A stretch of 64,000 bases of DNA, from positions 208,096 to 272,095 of the forward strand of contig NZ_JBBKBG010000001.1 in assembly GCF_037892545.1 (NCBI RefSeq). The letters run 5' to 3'. Below the pieces are notes generated by a model. That model saw only the letters and a program-made list of their open reading frames with translations, made no database searches and had not been told where the DNA came from. The stretch comes from Pseudogracilibacillus sp037892545 (GTDB lineage Bacteria; Bacillota; Bacilli; Bacillales; Amphibacillaceae). The position numbers and the translations under genes are program-made. Positions 25,877 to 34,719 of the stretch are shown here, in pieces; the first letter of the stretch is position 1, and the number at the start of each line of letters is the position of its first letter.

Positions 25877-25918
25877 AAACGGTCCTATCTATCTTTTTAT
25901 GATAGACAGGACCATTTT
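25877..25918. terminator. Terminator after pbpA
   Basis: Stem AAAACGGTCCTATCTATC / GATAGACAGGACCATTTT, 7-base loop, 23 bases after the pbpA stop; tandem with the hairpin of the convergent gene. Confidence 0.82.
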
Positions 25919-25940
25919 ATTATATTTGGCTCTAGTTCAT

Positions 25941-28016
25941 TTATTCCTCATCTTCTTTATCCTCTGTTTCTTTTCCTTCAAAGTAAGTATCTAAAATTCG
26001 TCTTCCAATATTATGGTTAATATTATTTCCAGAACTTTTACTTAAGTTAGGGATAATCACTGCAAAAGCAACCTCAGGATCATCATAAGGTGCATACCCT
26101 GCTAAAGATAAGTTTTCTGTATCTGCCGCTTTATAAAAGTCGCCATTATCTTTCTGTAAAAACACTTCGTTCTCTGCAGTACCTGTTTTTCCAGCAGCAC
26201 GATATTTTGTACTAGCCCAACTAGAGTGACCGGTACCACCTGCTTCATTAAATACTTTATAAAAACCATCTTGCACACGTTTAATATTATCTTGAGACAT
26301 ACTTAATTCATTTAATATTTTCGTATGGTTTACTTTATAAACTGGCCCTAATCCGTCAGATGATTCGGCCGGAGAGCGAATTTCTTTTACAAATGAAGGT
26401 TGGATTCTTTTACCGCCATTTGCAATCGTACTAATATATTGTCCTAATTGTAAAGTTGTATACGTATCGTACTGACCAATACTTAAGTCCATTAGTTTAC
26501 CTGGTAATAATTCTGGACCAACATAACCTGTTGATTCAAACGGAAAGTCAATACCAGTTTTAACGCCTAAACCAAACTCTTGGAAATAATTTCGCATTGT
26601 TTGCATCCCTTCAGGATTAAACGTAGGGCTTCCCCCATTCGGGAAAGGTAAACGATAATCTCCACCAAGTCTTAAAGCTACATAGAACATATAGACGTTG
26701 GATGATCGTTTCAATGCTGAAATATCATTTACAGACCCAAGCACACTATATGATCCTTTTGGTTTCGTCCCTTTAATAACGATTGGACTATCATAAATCG
26801 TTTGACCTGGAGTAAATACTCCTGAATCTAATCCCGCTAATACAGTTGCACCCTTTACAGTCGATCCTGGACGATGTGCATCATAAAGGACTTTATGTGG
26901 TGTGTTTTCATATTTTCCCGTTTCTTTATTATAATGCTGTCCACTTAATGCAAGTATTTCTCCTGTTTTTGGATTCATTACAACAGCTAATGCATCTTCT
27001 AAATAAGTATTTCCGCGACTTTTCGCTGCTTTTAATTCTTGTAAAACAATTTTATCTACTTTCTTCTGAAAATCCATATCAATGGAGAGTACTAAATCTT
27101 TTCCTCTTTCACCAGGAACCATCACTTCTGTTCCAATGATTTGACCTGTTTTCGTTGTCGTATACTTTACTTTTTCTTTTCTTCCTCTTAACAGGTCCTC
27201 ATATTGTTCTTCTAAACCACTCTTTCCAACACGATCATTTCGATTATATCCCCGTGTTAAATAATAATCTTCTTTTTCAGCAGGAATACCTTCGTCTTGT
27301 GATGTAATAGAACCAATAATAGATCGTAAAGTATCTTTATATTTATACTGTCTCTCCCAGTCTGTTGAAGTATTAATTCCAGGTAATTCAGATAAATTTT
27401 CAGCAATTTTAGCATATTCATCCATAGAAATATTTTCATTTTTAATTACTTCTGGAGTTAATGCATACGCTTTATCTAATTGACGTTTTATTGCAATAAC
27501 TTGTAATTCCTCATCTGTAAAATCATCGATTTCATCATCTTTAATTCTTTCTAACATTAAATCATATTGTTCTTTATCATCTAATTCTTCTACTTCTTCA
27601 TCAGATAATCTAGCAAAAACATCCTCTGTATTTTTTAAATAAAAATATTCTTTTCTTTCACGTTCTCTTATTTTATCGATTTCTTTCTTATCCATCGTCA
27701 TATACTCAGTTAGTTTTTCTGCTAATTTTAATTTATCTTCTGCTTGTACTCGTTTTGGTGGTGTATATGTTATCGAATAAAGTGGCTCATTATCTACAAC
27801 TATATTTCCATTTCTGTCTAAAATTTTACCACGTGGTACTGGTCGTTTAGATATATCTTGTACAGTACGATCAATTTCCTCTTGATAACTTGAACCGTCT
27901 AATATTTGTACAACTCCAAGTTGAATGACTAAAACGGCAAACAATAAAAATATAACGAAAAACGTAATATTTAATCGCAAGGGAATTCGAGATTTTTTAT
28001 CTTTTTGTTGATTCAT
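25941..28016 (-). CDS. pbpA: Class B penicillin-binding protein (PBP2 type)
   Basis: A 691-residue transpeptidase. N-terminal membrane anchor (about 14-36), dimerisation/pedestal domain with the RGKILDRNG motif, and a penicillin-binding domain with PGSTVKG (SxxK, catalytic Ser), SSN (SxN) and KTGTAE (KTG). A long charged insert (about 120-195) and an acidic tail are notable. It cross-links peptidoglycan; proximity to sodA agrees with pbpA (yqgF) of B. subtilis, encoding PBP2A for rod shape. PbpH is the close alternative. Confidence 0.9.
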   Translation of the reverse strand: MNQQKDKKSRIPLRLNITFFVIFLLFAVLVIQLGVVQILDGSSYQEEIDRTVQDISKRPVPRGKILDRNGNIVVDNEPLYSITYTPPKRVQAEDKLKLAEKLTEYMTMDKKEIDKIRERERKEYFYLKNTEDVFARLSDEEVEELDDKEQYDLMLERIKDDEIDDFTDEELQVIAIKRQLDKAYALTPEVIKNENISMDEYAKIAENLSELPGINTSTDWERQYKYKDTLRSIIGSITSQDEGIPAEKEDYYLTRGYNRNDRVGKSGLEEQYEDLLRGRKEKVKYTTTKTGQIIGTEVMVPGERGKDLVLSIDMDFQKKVDKIVLQELKAAKSRGNTYLEDALAVVMNPKTGEILALSGQHYNKETGKYENTPHKVLYDAHRPGSTVKGATVLAGLDSGVFTPGQTIYDSPIVIKGTKPKGSYSVLGSVNDISALKRSSNVYMFYVALRLGGDYRLPFPNGGSPTFNPEGMQTMRNYFQEFGLGVKTGIDFPFESTGYVGPELLPGKLMDLSIGQYDTYTTLQLGQYISTIANGGKRIQPSFVKEIRSPAESSDGLGPVYKVNHTKILNELSMSQDNIKRVQDGFYKVFNEAGGTGHSSWASTKYRAAGKTGTAENEVFLQKDNGDFYKAADTENLSLAGYAPYDDPEVAFAVIIPNLSKSSGNNINHNIGRRILDTYFEGKETEDKEDEE

Positions 28017-28104
28017 TGCTCATATCTCCCTATATAATATAATCATTTCACAACTTCTTATTATATCATTATTTTTCAAAAAACGATATATGAAACAGCA
28101 TAAA

Positions 28105-28136
28105 AAAAACACGAAACAAATTTGTTTCGTGTTTTT
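28105..28136 (-). terminator. Terminator after sodA
   Basis: Perfect palindrome AAAAACACGAAACAAA / TTTGTTTCGTGTTTTT nine bases after the sodA stop. Confidence 0.9.
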
Positions 28137-28145
28137 ATGATTTAA

Positions 28146-28757
28146 TTATTTAGCTGCATCGTAATTTTTAGCAACTTCATCCCAGTTTACAACATTCCAG
28201 AATGCTTTTGCATATTCAGGACGTCTATTTTGATAGTTTAAGTAGTATGCGTGCTCCCATACGTCTAAACCTAAAATAGGAGTTTGTCCTTCCATAATTG
28301 GAGAGTCTTGATTTGGTGTGCTCGTTACTTCTAATTCGCCATTGTTTAGTACTAACCAAGCCCAGCCAGATCCGAATCTTGTAGCTGCAGCTTTTTCAAA
28401 AGTTTCTTTAAAAGCGTCAAAGCTTCCAAATTTCTCATTAATTTTGTCAGCTAGTTCTCCTGTTGGCTCTCCACCACCATTTGGTGATAGGATTGTCCAG
28501 AATAAGCTATGGTTTGCATGTCCACCACCATTGTTACGAACTGCTGTACGAATCTCTTCAGGTAATGCGTTTAAATCACTAATTAATTCATCTAATGATT
28601 TATTTTGTAAGTCCGCATGACCTTCTAGTGCAGCGTTTAAGTTTGTAACGTATGTGTTATGGTGCTTCGTATGGTGAATGTTCATCGTTTCTTTGTCGAT
28701 TGATGGCTCCAATGCATCATATGCATATGGTAATTCAGGTAATGTAAATGTTGACAT
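28146..28757 (-). CDS. sodA: Manganese superoxide dismutase
   Basis: A 203-residue Fe/Mn-SOD. Ligands: His27-region (MNIHHTKHHNTYV), His in NHSLFW, and DVWEHAYY (Asp, His). The GGGHANHSLFW and GSGWAWL signatures are those of the Mn-type enzyme of Bacilli. It removes superoxide in the cytosol. A sigma-A promoter lies upstream. Confidence 0.97.
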   Translation of the reverse strand: MSTFTLPELPYAYDALEPSIDKETMNIHHTKHHNTYVTNLNAALEGHADLQNKSLDELISDLNALPEEIRTAVRNNGGGHANHSLFWTILSPNGGGEPTGELADKINEKFGSFDAFKETFEKAAATRFGSGWAWLVLNNGELEVTSTPNQDSPIMEGQTPILGLDVWEHAYYLNYQNRRPEYAKAFWNVVNWDEVAKNYDAAK

Positions 28758-28799
28758 AATTAATTCCTCTCCTTTTTAAATTGAATTGCTTACATATTA

Positions 28800-28828
28800 A
28801 GATTATCAAACGTTTTCATCCCGTGCAA
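28800..28828 (-). promoter_or_regulatory. Sigma-A promoter of sodA
   Basis: Minus strand TTGCAC, 17 bases, TAATCT, about 43 bases before the ATG. Confidence 0.55.
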
Positions 28829-28859
28829 ATATTACGCCTAATAATTTCTAGAGAAAAAT

Positions 28860-28889
28860 AAAAACCAAGCAATGATTTGCTTGGTTTTT
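28860..28889 (-). terminator. Terminator of the tRNA cluster
   Basis: AAAACCAAGCAA / TTGCTTGGTTTT hairpin immediately after tRNA-Phe, with T-run on the minus strand. Confidence 0.88.
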
Positions 28890-28890
28890 A

Positions 28891-28963
28891 TGGCTCAGGA
28901 CGGAATCGAACCGCCGACACAAGGATTTTCAGTCCTTTGCTCTACCGACTGAGCTACTGAGCC
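28891..28963 (-). tRNA. tRNA-Phe (GAA)
   Basis: Full cloverleaf: acceptor GGCTCAG / CTGAGCC, anticodon loop CTGAAAA, T-loop GGTTCGATTCC, discriminator A. CCA is not encoded. Confidence 0.97.
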
Positions 28964-28966
28964 AAC

Positions 28967-29059
28967 TGGAGGAGGAAGAGGGATTCGAACCCCCGCGGGC
29001 TTTGACACCCCTGTCGGTTTTCAAGACCGATCCCTTCAGCCGGACTTGGGTATTCCTCC
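28967..29059 (-). tRNA. tRNA-Ser (UGA)
   Basis: Class II tRNA of 93 bases with a long variable arm, acceptor GGAGGAA / TTCCTCC, anticodon loop CTTGAAA, encoded CCA. The discriminator reads U rather than the G usual for bacterial tRNA-Ser. Confidence 0.96.
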
Positions 29060-29084
29060 AATGTTTATGTATGTATAAAATAAA

Positions 29085-29161
29085 TGGTGGACCCAGCAGG
29101 ACTCGAACCTGCGACCGATCGGTTATGAGCCGATAGCTCTAACCAACTGAGCTATGGGTCC
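29085..29161 (-). tRNA. tRNA-Ile2 (CAU, lysidine-modified)
   Basis: Acceptor GGACCCA / TGGGTCC, anticodon loop CTCATAA, encoded CCA. The body (GGACC start, GGCTCATAACC arm) resembles the Bacillus tRNA-Ile2 that reads AUA after TilS modification, and differs from the elongator Met tRNA just upstream. Automatic tools may label it Met. Confidence 0.75.
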
Positions 29162-29173
29162 TAATAAAATAAA

Positions 29174-29247
29174 TAGCGGCGGAGGGAATTGAACCCACGA
29201 CCTTTCGGGTATGAACCGAACGCTCTCGCCAGCTGAGCTACGCCGCC
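29174..29247 (-). tRNA. tRNA-Met elongator (CAU)
   Basis: Acceptor GGCGGCG / CGCCGCT with the G1-U72 pair seen in the Bacillus elongator tRNA-Met, anticodon loop TTCATAC, discriminator A, no encoded CCA. Confidence 0.88.
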
Positions 29248-29252
29248 ATATA

Positions 29253-29327
29253 TGGCTCCACAGGTAGGGTTCGAACCTACGACCGATCGGTTAACAGCCG
29301 ATTGCTCTACCACTGAGCTACTGTGGA
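29253..29327 (-). tRNA. tRNA-Asn (GUU)
   Basis: Acceptor TCCACAG / CTGTGGA, anticodon loop CTGTTAA, discriminator G, encoded CCA. First gene of the Asn-Met-Ile2-Ser-Phe cluster. Confidence 0.97.
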
Positions 29328-29492
29328 ATCTTTTTAATCTACTTATACCCGTTTGTTACTGTAGAATCTGTACAGTAATTTATTTCCATTCTTTTATGTT
29401 AAACTCTATTTATGAGTAACCGTATAATATGTAATAATTTGCAACATCCTTTGTTATTATAGGATATTATTTTTACTTTGTCCACTAAAAGC

Positions 29493-29609
29493 ATAGAGGA
29501 AGATGTTTTTATATAGAAACAATTGTTATCTTCTTTCCGAAGCGACAAGATATAATTTATCACGTTTTTAAAATCATGTCAACAATTTATATAAAACATC
29601 TTCCTCTAT
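29493..29609. repeat. Long inverted repeat after the Na/Pi gene, with a promoter in its loop
   Basis: Arms ATAGAGGAAGATGTTTTTATATA (29493-29515) and TATATAAAACATCTTCCTCTAT (29588-29609) are complementary except for one extra T, separated by 72 bases. One arm lies three bases after the stop of the Na/Pi transporter gene. It may act as a terminator or RNA-end hairpin; no target-site duplication supports an insertion element. Confidence 0.6.
29554..29582 (-). promoter_or_regulatory. Probable promoter of the tRNA cluster
   Basis: Minus strand TTGACA (perfect -35), 17 bases, TAAATT, about 220 bases before tRNA-Asn. It lies within the loop of the long inverted repeat. No closer promoter was found. 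Confidence 0.5.
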
Positions 29610-29612
29610 TAT

Positions 29613-31244
29613 TTAATTTTCACCTAAAACTTCTTCCGCAATGTTTACTGCATGATCTCCAATACGTTCTAAATTACTGATGATATCAACAAAAACAATT
29701 CCTGCTGATCCCGTACATAATCCTTCATTCATACGAATAATATGTTTCTTACGGAATTTACGTTCTAATTTGTCTATCTGATCTTCTTTTTGGATAACGA
29801 TCAATGCTTCTTCACGGTCCATGCTATCTAATGCTTCTATAGCTTGTTTTACGGTTAAAATCGTTAAATCAAACATTTCATTTAAATCTTCTTGTGCTTG
29901 ATCTGTAATATTTATTTTATTTGAAATTTTATAATCTGTTAACTCAATAATGTTCTCAAAATGATCTCCGATTCGTTCAATATCACGTACAGAATCCATT
30001 AAAGCCGTATGCTTAGCACTTTCTGACTCTGATAATGTTGTACTTGAAATACTTACTAAGTAATTGGTAATTTCTCTATCTAAGTTATTTAAAGCCCCTT
30101 CAATTTGTAAAGCCATTTCAGAGTGCTTCGTATCATGGGTAACCACATATGCACCCGTTTCAACTAAACCTTGGACACTATATTCTCCCATACGAATTAT
30201 CTCTTGTTTTGCTTGAGACAAAGCAACTGTTGAAGACTGTTTAATAAATAACGGGTCTAAATGTTTCGGTTTATATTCAATGGTTACATCTTCTCCTGGA
30301 ACAATTTTTGTAACTATCCAAGCTAATGCACCAATGAATGGAAATTGTATAATTGTATTGGCAATATTAAAACTTCCATGTGCAAATGCAATCGTCATTT
30401 CTGGATTTAAATTTAATGATGATTGTAAATAAGCTACATATGCTGTAAATGGTGTTAATAATAATAAGAAAATTGTCGCACCAATAAGATTGAAAATAAC
30501 GTGAGTAAATGCCGCACGTCTTGCTGCCACTGAAGCACCTAATGAAGCTAAAATAGCCGTTATAGTCGTTCCAATATTATCCCCAAATAATACAGGTAGT
30601 GCCGCTTGTAAATCTACTGCACCTTCTGAAAATAATCCTTGTAAAATACCGATCGTTGCACTTGAACTTTGAACGATTAATGTGAAGACTGTACCAATTG
30701 CAAGCCCTAAAATCGGATTGTCACTCATACTTAATGTTAATTCATGAAAAACTTGTAAATCTCGCAACGGTTTCATTCCATTACTCATTAGACTTAAACC
30801 AAAAAATAGTGAACCAAAACCAAAAATGGTTTGTCCAATAATATTTACTTTTTGATTATTAAAGAAGAATAATAAGAAACAACCAATCGCCATAATAGGT
30901 AGTGAATATTCACTAATATTTAAACCAATAATAAATGCAGTTACTGTCGTACCGATATTCGCACCCATTATAACACCAATAGCTTGTCGCAATGTCATAA
31001 ATCCAGCATTTACGAGGGCAACAGTTAAAACAGTTGTTCCAGAACTACTCTGAATTAAAACCGTTACGATAATTCCTGCTAATACTCCTAAAAATGGATT
31101 AGATGTAAACCGATCTAAAATATCTCTTAATCTATCTCCCGCAGATTTTTGGAGACCATCCCCCATGAATTTAATTCCTAGAAGGAAGATCCCTAATCCT
31201 CCGATGAATTCAAATATAATTGTTTGCAAATCTACTGATTCCAT
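29613..31244 (-). CDS. Na/Pi cotransporter family protein with PhoU-like domain
   Basis: A 543-residue protein. The two inverted Na/Pi repeats (about 10-150 and 165-300) contain the paired QSSS motifs (VLIQSSSGTT and LIVQSSSATI). A cytosolic PhoU-like helical domain follows (about 340-540). It resembles NptA/YjbB-type sodium-phosphate transporters. AAGGTGG precedes the ATG. The direction (import or efflux) cannot be told from sequence. Confidence 0.88.
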   Translation of the reverse strand: MESVDLQTIIFEFIGGLGIFLLGIKFMGDGLQKSAGDRLRDILDRFTSNPFLGVLAGIIVTVLIQSSSGTTVLTVALVNAGFMTLRQAIGVIMGANIGTTVTAFIIGLNISEYSLPIMAIGCFLLFFFNNQKVNIIGQTIFGFGSLFFGLSLMSNGMKPLRDLQVFHELTLSMSDNPILGLAIGTVFTLIVQSSSATIGILQGLFSEGAVDLQAALPVLFGDNIGTTITAILASLGASVAARRAAFTHVIFNLIGATIFLLLLTPFTAYVAYLQSSLNLNPEMTIAFAHGSFNIANTIIQFPFIGALAWIVTKIVPGEDVTIEYKPKHLDPLFIKQSSTVALSQAKQEIIRMGEYSVQGLVETGAYVVTHDTKHSEMALQIEGALNNLDREITNYLVSISSTTLSESESAKHTALMDSVRDIERIGDHFENIIELTDYKISNKINITDQAQEDLNEMFDLTILTVKQAIEALDSMDREEALIVIQKEDQIDKLERKFRKKHIIRMNEGLCTGSAGIVFVDIISNLERIGDHAVNIAEEVLGEN

Positions 31245-31355
31245 TCTTCAATCCACCTTAAATTAACATATTTTTTACATACAATCCTATTATTCAGAAA
31301 TTAGCATAGTTTGTAAAGTGAGTTTTAAAAAATTAACATTAAATTTACAATCGAT

Positions 31356-32003
31356 TTACATATCTTTATCGTTTGAAATTAATTTCACTAAAATCCTTGT
31401 TCCATCAACATCCAACACTTCTATTTTTGATGCTTTAGGGATCCATTGTGCATTCGATATCCCACTATATTCCTTTCCATCTATTTTAATCGTACCGACG
31501 GGGCGCATATCTGTAATTGTTTCTCCGGTTTTTCCAATTAATTGCTCATATTCTTCATTCACAGTCGTATACCCTTTATCAGTTGTTAAACGGTCTTTTA
31601 AAGTTATCTTATTCCACATATCTCTTTTTTCAAACACTTTTAATAACAATAATGAAACAGCGCTTCCAACAAGAACACCTATAACTGCATATAAACCAGA
31701 TGTAAAGGAAGGTGCAGATAAGGCAACAGAGAATATCATTCCCGTGATACCAATTGTTGCCAATGTTCCATCATTAATTAATTTTCCATCAATAAATATA
31801 AACATAATTCCGACAAAATAAATAAACAACATCATAATTAAGGAAGACGTATTTGGTGTAAAGATATAAAAATAATAAATGATAAAACTAATTCCTAACA
31901 CTGCTCCAAGGCCTCGTAAGTTAACGAGCAATTCACCAATTAGGAAAAACGTTCCTAATCCTACTAATAATAAACCAATCCATGTTATATCTATAAGTTC
32001 CAT
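31356..32003 (-). CDS. NfeD-family membrane protein (short type)
   Basis: A 215-residue protein with four to five membrane helices (about 8-125) and a C-terminal NfeD OB-fold domain (about 145-205, GKTGETITDMRPVGTIKIDG). It lacks the ClpP-like protease domain found in the longer NfeD encoded at 54357-55691. ATG at 32003 follows AAAGGGGTGAGTGTA. NfeD proteins usually partner with SPFH/flotillin proteins; here no such gene is adjacent. Confidence 0.82.
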   Translation of the reverse strand: MELIDITWIGLLLVGLGTFFLIGELLVNLRGLGAVLGISFIIYYFYIFTPNTSSLIMMLFIYFVGIMFIFIDGKLINDGTLATIGITGMIFSVALSAPSFTSGLYAVIGVLVGSAVSLLLLKVFEKRDMWNKITLKDRLTTDKGYTTVNEEYEQLIGKTGETITDMRPVGTIKIDGKEYSGISNAQWIPKASKIEVLDVDGTRILVKLISNDKDM

Positions 32004-32061
32004 TACACTCACCCCTTTATGTATATTATACGAAAGTTTTTCAGTTCATGATATATTTTTT

Positions 32062-32104
32062 AAAAAAAGGTTAAGACAATAATCGAATCTTGTCTTAACC
32101 TTTT
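32062..32104 (-). terminator. Terminator after the small DUF4190-like gene
   Basis: AAAAGGTTAAGACA / TGTCTTAACCTTTT stem three bases after the stop, T-rich on the minus strand. Confidence 0.88.
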
Positions 32105-32107
32105 ACC

Positions 32108-32407
32108 TCAAATAAACGGCATTATAACTAATCGAACGATAATTGACAATATACCGACAACAATTGCAGTGTTACCGAGCAACACTGCATTTCTCGTTCG
32201 TGCAATAAACCCTAATATAATCCCGGCAATTGCAAATGCGTATGGGGCGAATATGAATGAAAAGAAAGAAACAAACAGCGCAATCCAACCAAATACACTC
32301 TTTAATTCCGGTTCATCCTTTTCTTCATGCAAGGACAAATGAAATTCATCGTCCTGTAAGACTTCATCCCCCACTTCCATTTGGTCCTCTTTAAACTCAT
32401 TATCCAT
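32108..32407 (-). CDS. Small DUF4190-like membrane protein
   Basis: A 99-residue protein with an acidic N-terminal half (about 1-36, many Asp/Glu) and two membrane helices (about 40-68 and 76-98) with the AGIILGFIAR turn common to DUF4190 proteins. AAAGGAGG precedes the ATG. The position next to nfo resembles yqfX of B. subtilis, but the sequence alone does not decide. Function unknown. Confidence 0.65.
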   Translation of the reverse strand: MDNEFKEDQMEVGDEVLQDDEFHLSLHEEKDEPELKSVFGWIALFVSFFSFIFAPYAFAIAGIILGFIARTRNAVLLGNTAIVVGILSIIVRLVIMPFI

Positions 32408-32480
32408 ATACTTTTCCTCCTTTACATAGAAGTATGCTTAGTTTATGGATAATGAAGTAAATCATAATTTGTATTTTTTT

Positions 32481-33377
32481 CTATTGTTCCATAATTTTTT
32501 GTAGAATGTTTTTATCAAATGTACCATTTTTAATCATTTCAATTTCAAATTTGTATGGAGGCTTTTTATTCTTCTTATCTTCTCCGACAAATGGTGTTTC
32601 TAAAATTTTGGGTAAATCTTTAAATGCTTCATGATAAATAACTTCATGCAAGGTATCAAAACCAATATGACCAAGTCCAATATTTTCATGTCGGTCTTTT
32701 TGAGCTCCACATACGTTCTTACTATCATTTACGTGGACAACTTTAATACGGTCTAAACCAACAATTTTATCAAATTCATTTAAAACATCATCAAAACGGC
32801 CTTCGGTGATTTCATATCCGGCATCATGAATGTGGCAAGTATCTAAACAAACAGATAATTTTTCGTTATGTGTCACCCCATCTATAATACGTGCTAATTC
32901 ATCAAAACTACGACCGATTTCCGTACCTTTTCCGGCCATTGTTTCTAAAGCAATTTGCACTTCTTGATCATTCGTTAATACTTCATTAAGCCCCTCAATA
33001 ATACGGTCGATTCCGGCGTCTACTCCTGCGCCAACATGTGCTCCAGGATGTAAAACGATTTGTTTTGCACCAATGGCTGTTGTTCTTTCAATTTCCATAC
33101 GTAAGAAATCGACACCTAATTCAAATGTTTCCGGTTTTATCGTATTGGCAATATTAATAATATATGGTGCATGGACTACAATGTCAGAAATACCATTGTC
33201 TTTCATATGTTGTAATCCTGCTTCAATATTCAATTCTTCAATCGGTTTTCTTCTTGTGTTTTGTGGTGCACCAGTATAGATCATAAATGTTGTTGCACCA
33301 TATTTTGTTGCTTCTTCACTTGAACCTAATAACATTTTCTTTCCACTCATTGATACATGTGATCCTAATTTTACCAT
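32481..33377 (-). CDS. nfo: Endonuclease IV (AP endonuclease)
   Basis: A 298-residue trinuclear-zinc AP endonuclease that cuts 5' to abasic sites, important in spore germination repair. Family signatures: VLHPGAHVG, LETMAGKGTEIG, LDTCHIHDAGY and VHVNDSKN, with Zn ligands His, Glu, Asp. AGGTGGGAAT precedes the ATG. It lies 12 bases after cshB, on the same strand, as yqfS-yqfR in B. subtilis. Confidence 0.96.
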   Translation of the reverse strand: MVKLGSHVSMSGKKMLLGSSEEATKYGATTFMIYTGAPQNTRRKPIEELNIEAGLQHMKDNGISDIVVHAPYIINIANTIKPETFELGVDFLRMEIERTTAIGAKQIVLHPGAHVGAGVDAGIDRIIEGLNEVLTNDQEVQIALETMAGKGTEIGRSFDELARIIDGVTHNEKLSVCLDTCHIHDAGYEITEGRFDDVLNEFDKIVGLDRIKVVHVNDSKNVCGAQKDRHENIGLGHIGFDTLHEVIYHEAFKDLPKILETPFVGEDKKNKKPPYKFEIEMIKNGTFDKNILQKIMEQ

Positions 33378-33389
33378 ATTCCCACCTCA

Positions 33390-34700
33390 TTATTTTCTGC
33401 GACGTTTTTGTCGTTGCATTCTTTTCTTTATTTTTTCTTGTTCTTGCTTCATTTTCTTTTTATATCCTGGTTTCACTTTTTTAGGTTTACGTACTTGTTT
33501 CCATGCTGCTTTATCTACATCCGTTGAAACGTTTTTTCGTAAAGCTCTAACATTGTATCGTTTCGCTTCCACAAATTCCCCGTTTTTAACATCAGAATAA
33601 ACAAATGAAAGTCCTTGTTTCTCCAATTGTTCAATTAATGCAATGTCATCCTCTGTATAAAAACTTATTGCAGTTCCTTCTAATCCTGCTCGTGCCGTTC
33701 GTCCGACTCGATGAATATAAAATTCTGTTTCTTTTGGTAATTCTACATTGATTACATGGCTTGCCCCTTTGATGTCAATTCCACGTGAAGCTAAGTCAGT
33801 TGCAACAATATACTCATATTTTAAATCTAAAATAGCTTTTACTGTTTTTGTACGTTCACGGCTCGTTAATCCCCCATGTAATACACCTACATTTAATCCA
33901 GCACGATGTAAATTACCTGCTAATTCATCGGCCGACTCCTTGCTATTAGTAAATAAAATAGCAACATATGGTTGAATCACATGTGAAATTTCAATTATTT
34001 TCTTGACGATATCTCCATGTTTACGATCAATTAATCGATGTGTCATTGATTGTGGTGCAATACCATTTTCAATTTTAATATGTGTTGGTTTATCCAAATA
34101 CTTTCGGATAAAGTGTTGTAATTGTGTCGGGATGGTCGCCGAGAAAATAAGCATTTGTATGTCCCTTTTACAAGTAACGAGTAATTCATCAATGGTTTCG
34201 ATAAAACGTAAATCAAGCATTAAATCTGCTTCATCCACTACAAATGAAGTCGCACTATAAATAGATAGTACTCCCTCGTTCACCATATCTAAAATTCGCC
34301 CAGGTGTTCCTACAATAATTTTTGGCGTTCTTTCTAATTGTTTCATCATACGTTGACGATCTAGTCCACCTATTAATAAACGAGATGTCCAGACATCCTC
34401 TTTGTTCGCTAAGGTTGTCATTGTTTTTATTTCTTCATGTAACTGCATTGCTAACTCCCTAGTCGGAGCAGTGATAACTATTTGAACTCCCTCTGCATCA
34501 TCTTCTAACTTGTTTAATAAAGGTAATAAAAATGCATGTGTTTTCCCTGAACCTGTTTGTGATTGTCCAATAATGCTTTTTCCATGTAAAATGGCTGGAA
34601 TTGCCTCTTCTTGAATCTTTGTCGGCTGTTTAAAGTACAACTTATCTACTATCTGTTGTATTTCTTCACTTAACCCTAAAGCTTGAAACTTTTTTTCCAT
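33390..34700 (-). CDS. cshB: DEAD-box RNA helicase CshB
   Basis: A 436-residue DEAD-box helicase: Q motif (KPTKIQEEAIP), motif I GQSQTGSGKT, motif II VDEAD, motif III SAT, motif VI HRVGRTAR, and a strongly basic C-terminal tail (about 390-436). CshB acts in cold adaptation and RNA remodelling. In B. subtilis yqfQ and ispH separate it from yqfO; both are absent here, with 19 bases to yqfO. Confidence 0.93.
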   Translation of the reverse strand: MEKKFQALGLSEEIQQIVDKLYFKQPTKIQEEAIPAILHGKSIIGQSQTGSGKTHAFLLPLLNKLEDDAEGVQIVITAPTRELAMQLHEEIKTMTTLANKEDVWTSRLLIGGLDRQRMMKQLERTPKIIVGTPGRILDMVNEGVLSIYSATSFVVDEADLMLDLRFIETIDELLVTCKRDIQMLIFSATIPTQLQHFIRKYLDKPTHIKIENGIAPQSMTHRLIDRKHGDIVKKIIEISHVIQPYVAILFTNSKESADELAGNLHRAGLNVGVLHGGLTSRERTKTVKAILDLKYEYIVATDLASRGIDIKGASHVINVELPKETEFYIHRVGRTARAGLEGTAISFYTEDDIALIEQLEKQGLSFVYSDVKNGEFVEAKRYNVRALRKNVSTDVDKAAWKQVRKPKKVKPGYKKKMKQEQEKIKKRMQRQKRRRK

Positions 34701-34719
34701 TCCAATTACTCCCTTCTAT

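Noticed and set aside
29493..29609. MITE with 22-base ends
   Set aside because: No target-site duplication flanks the arms; a terminator or mRNA hairpin is at least as likely. Kept as a repeat only.
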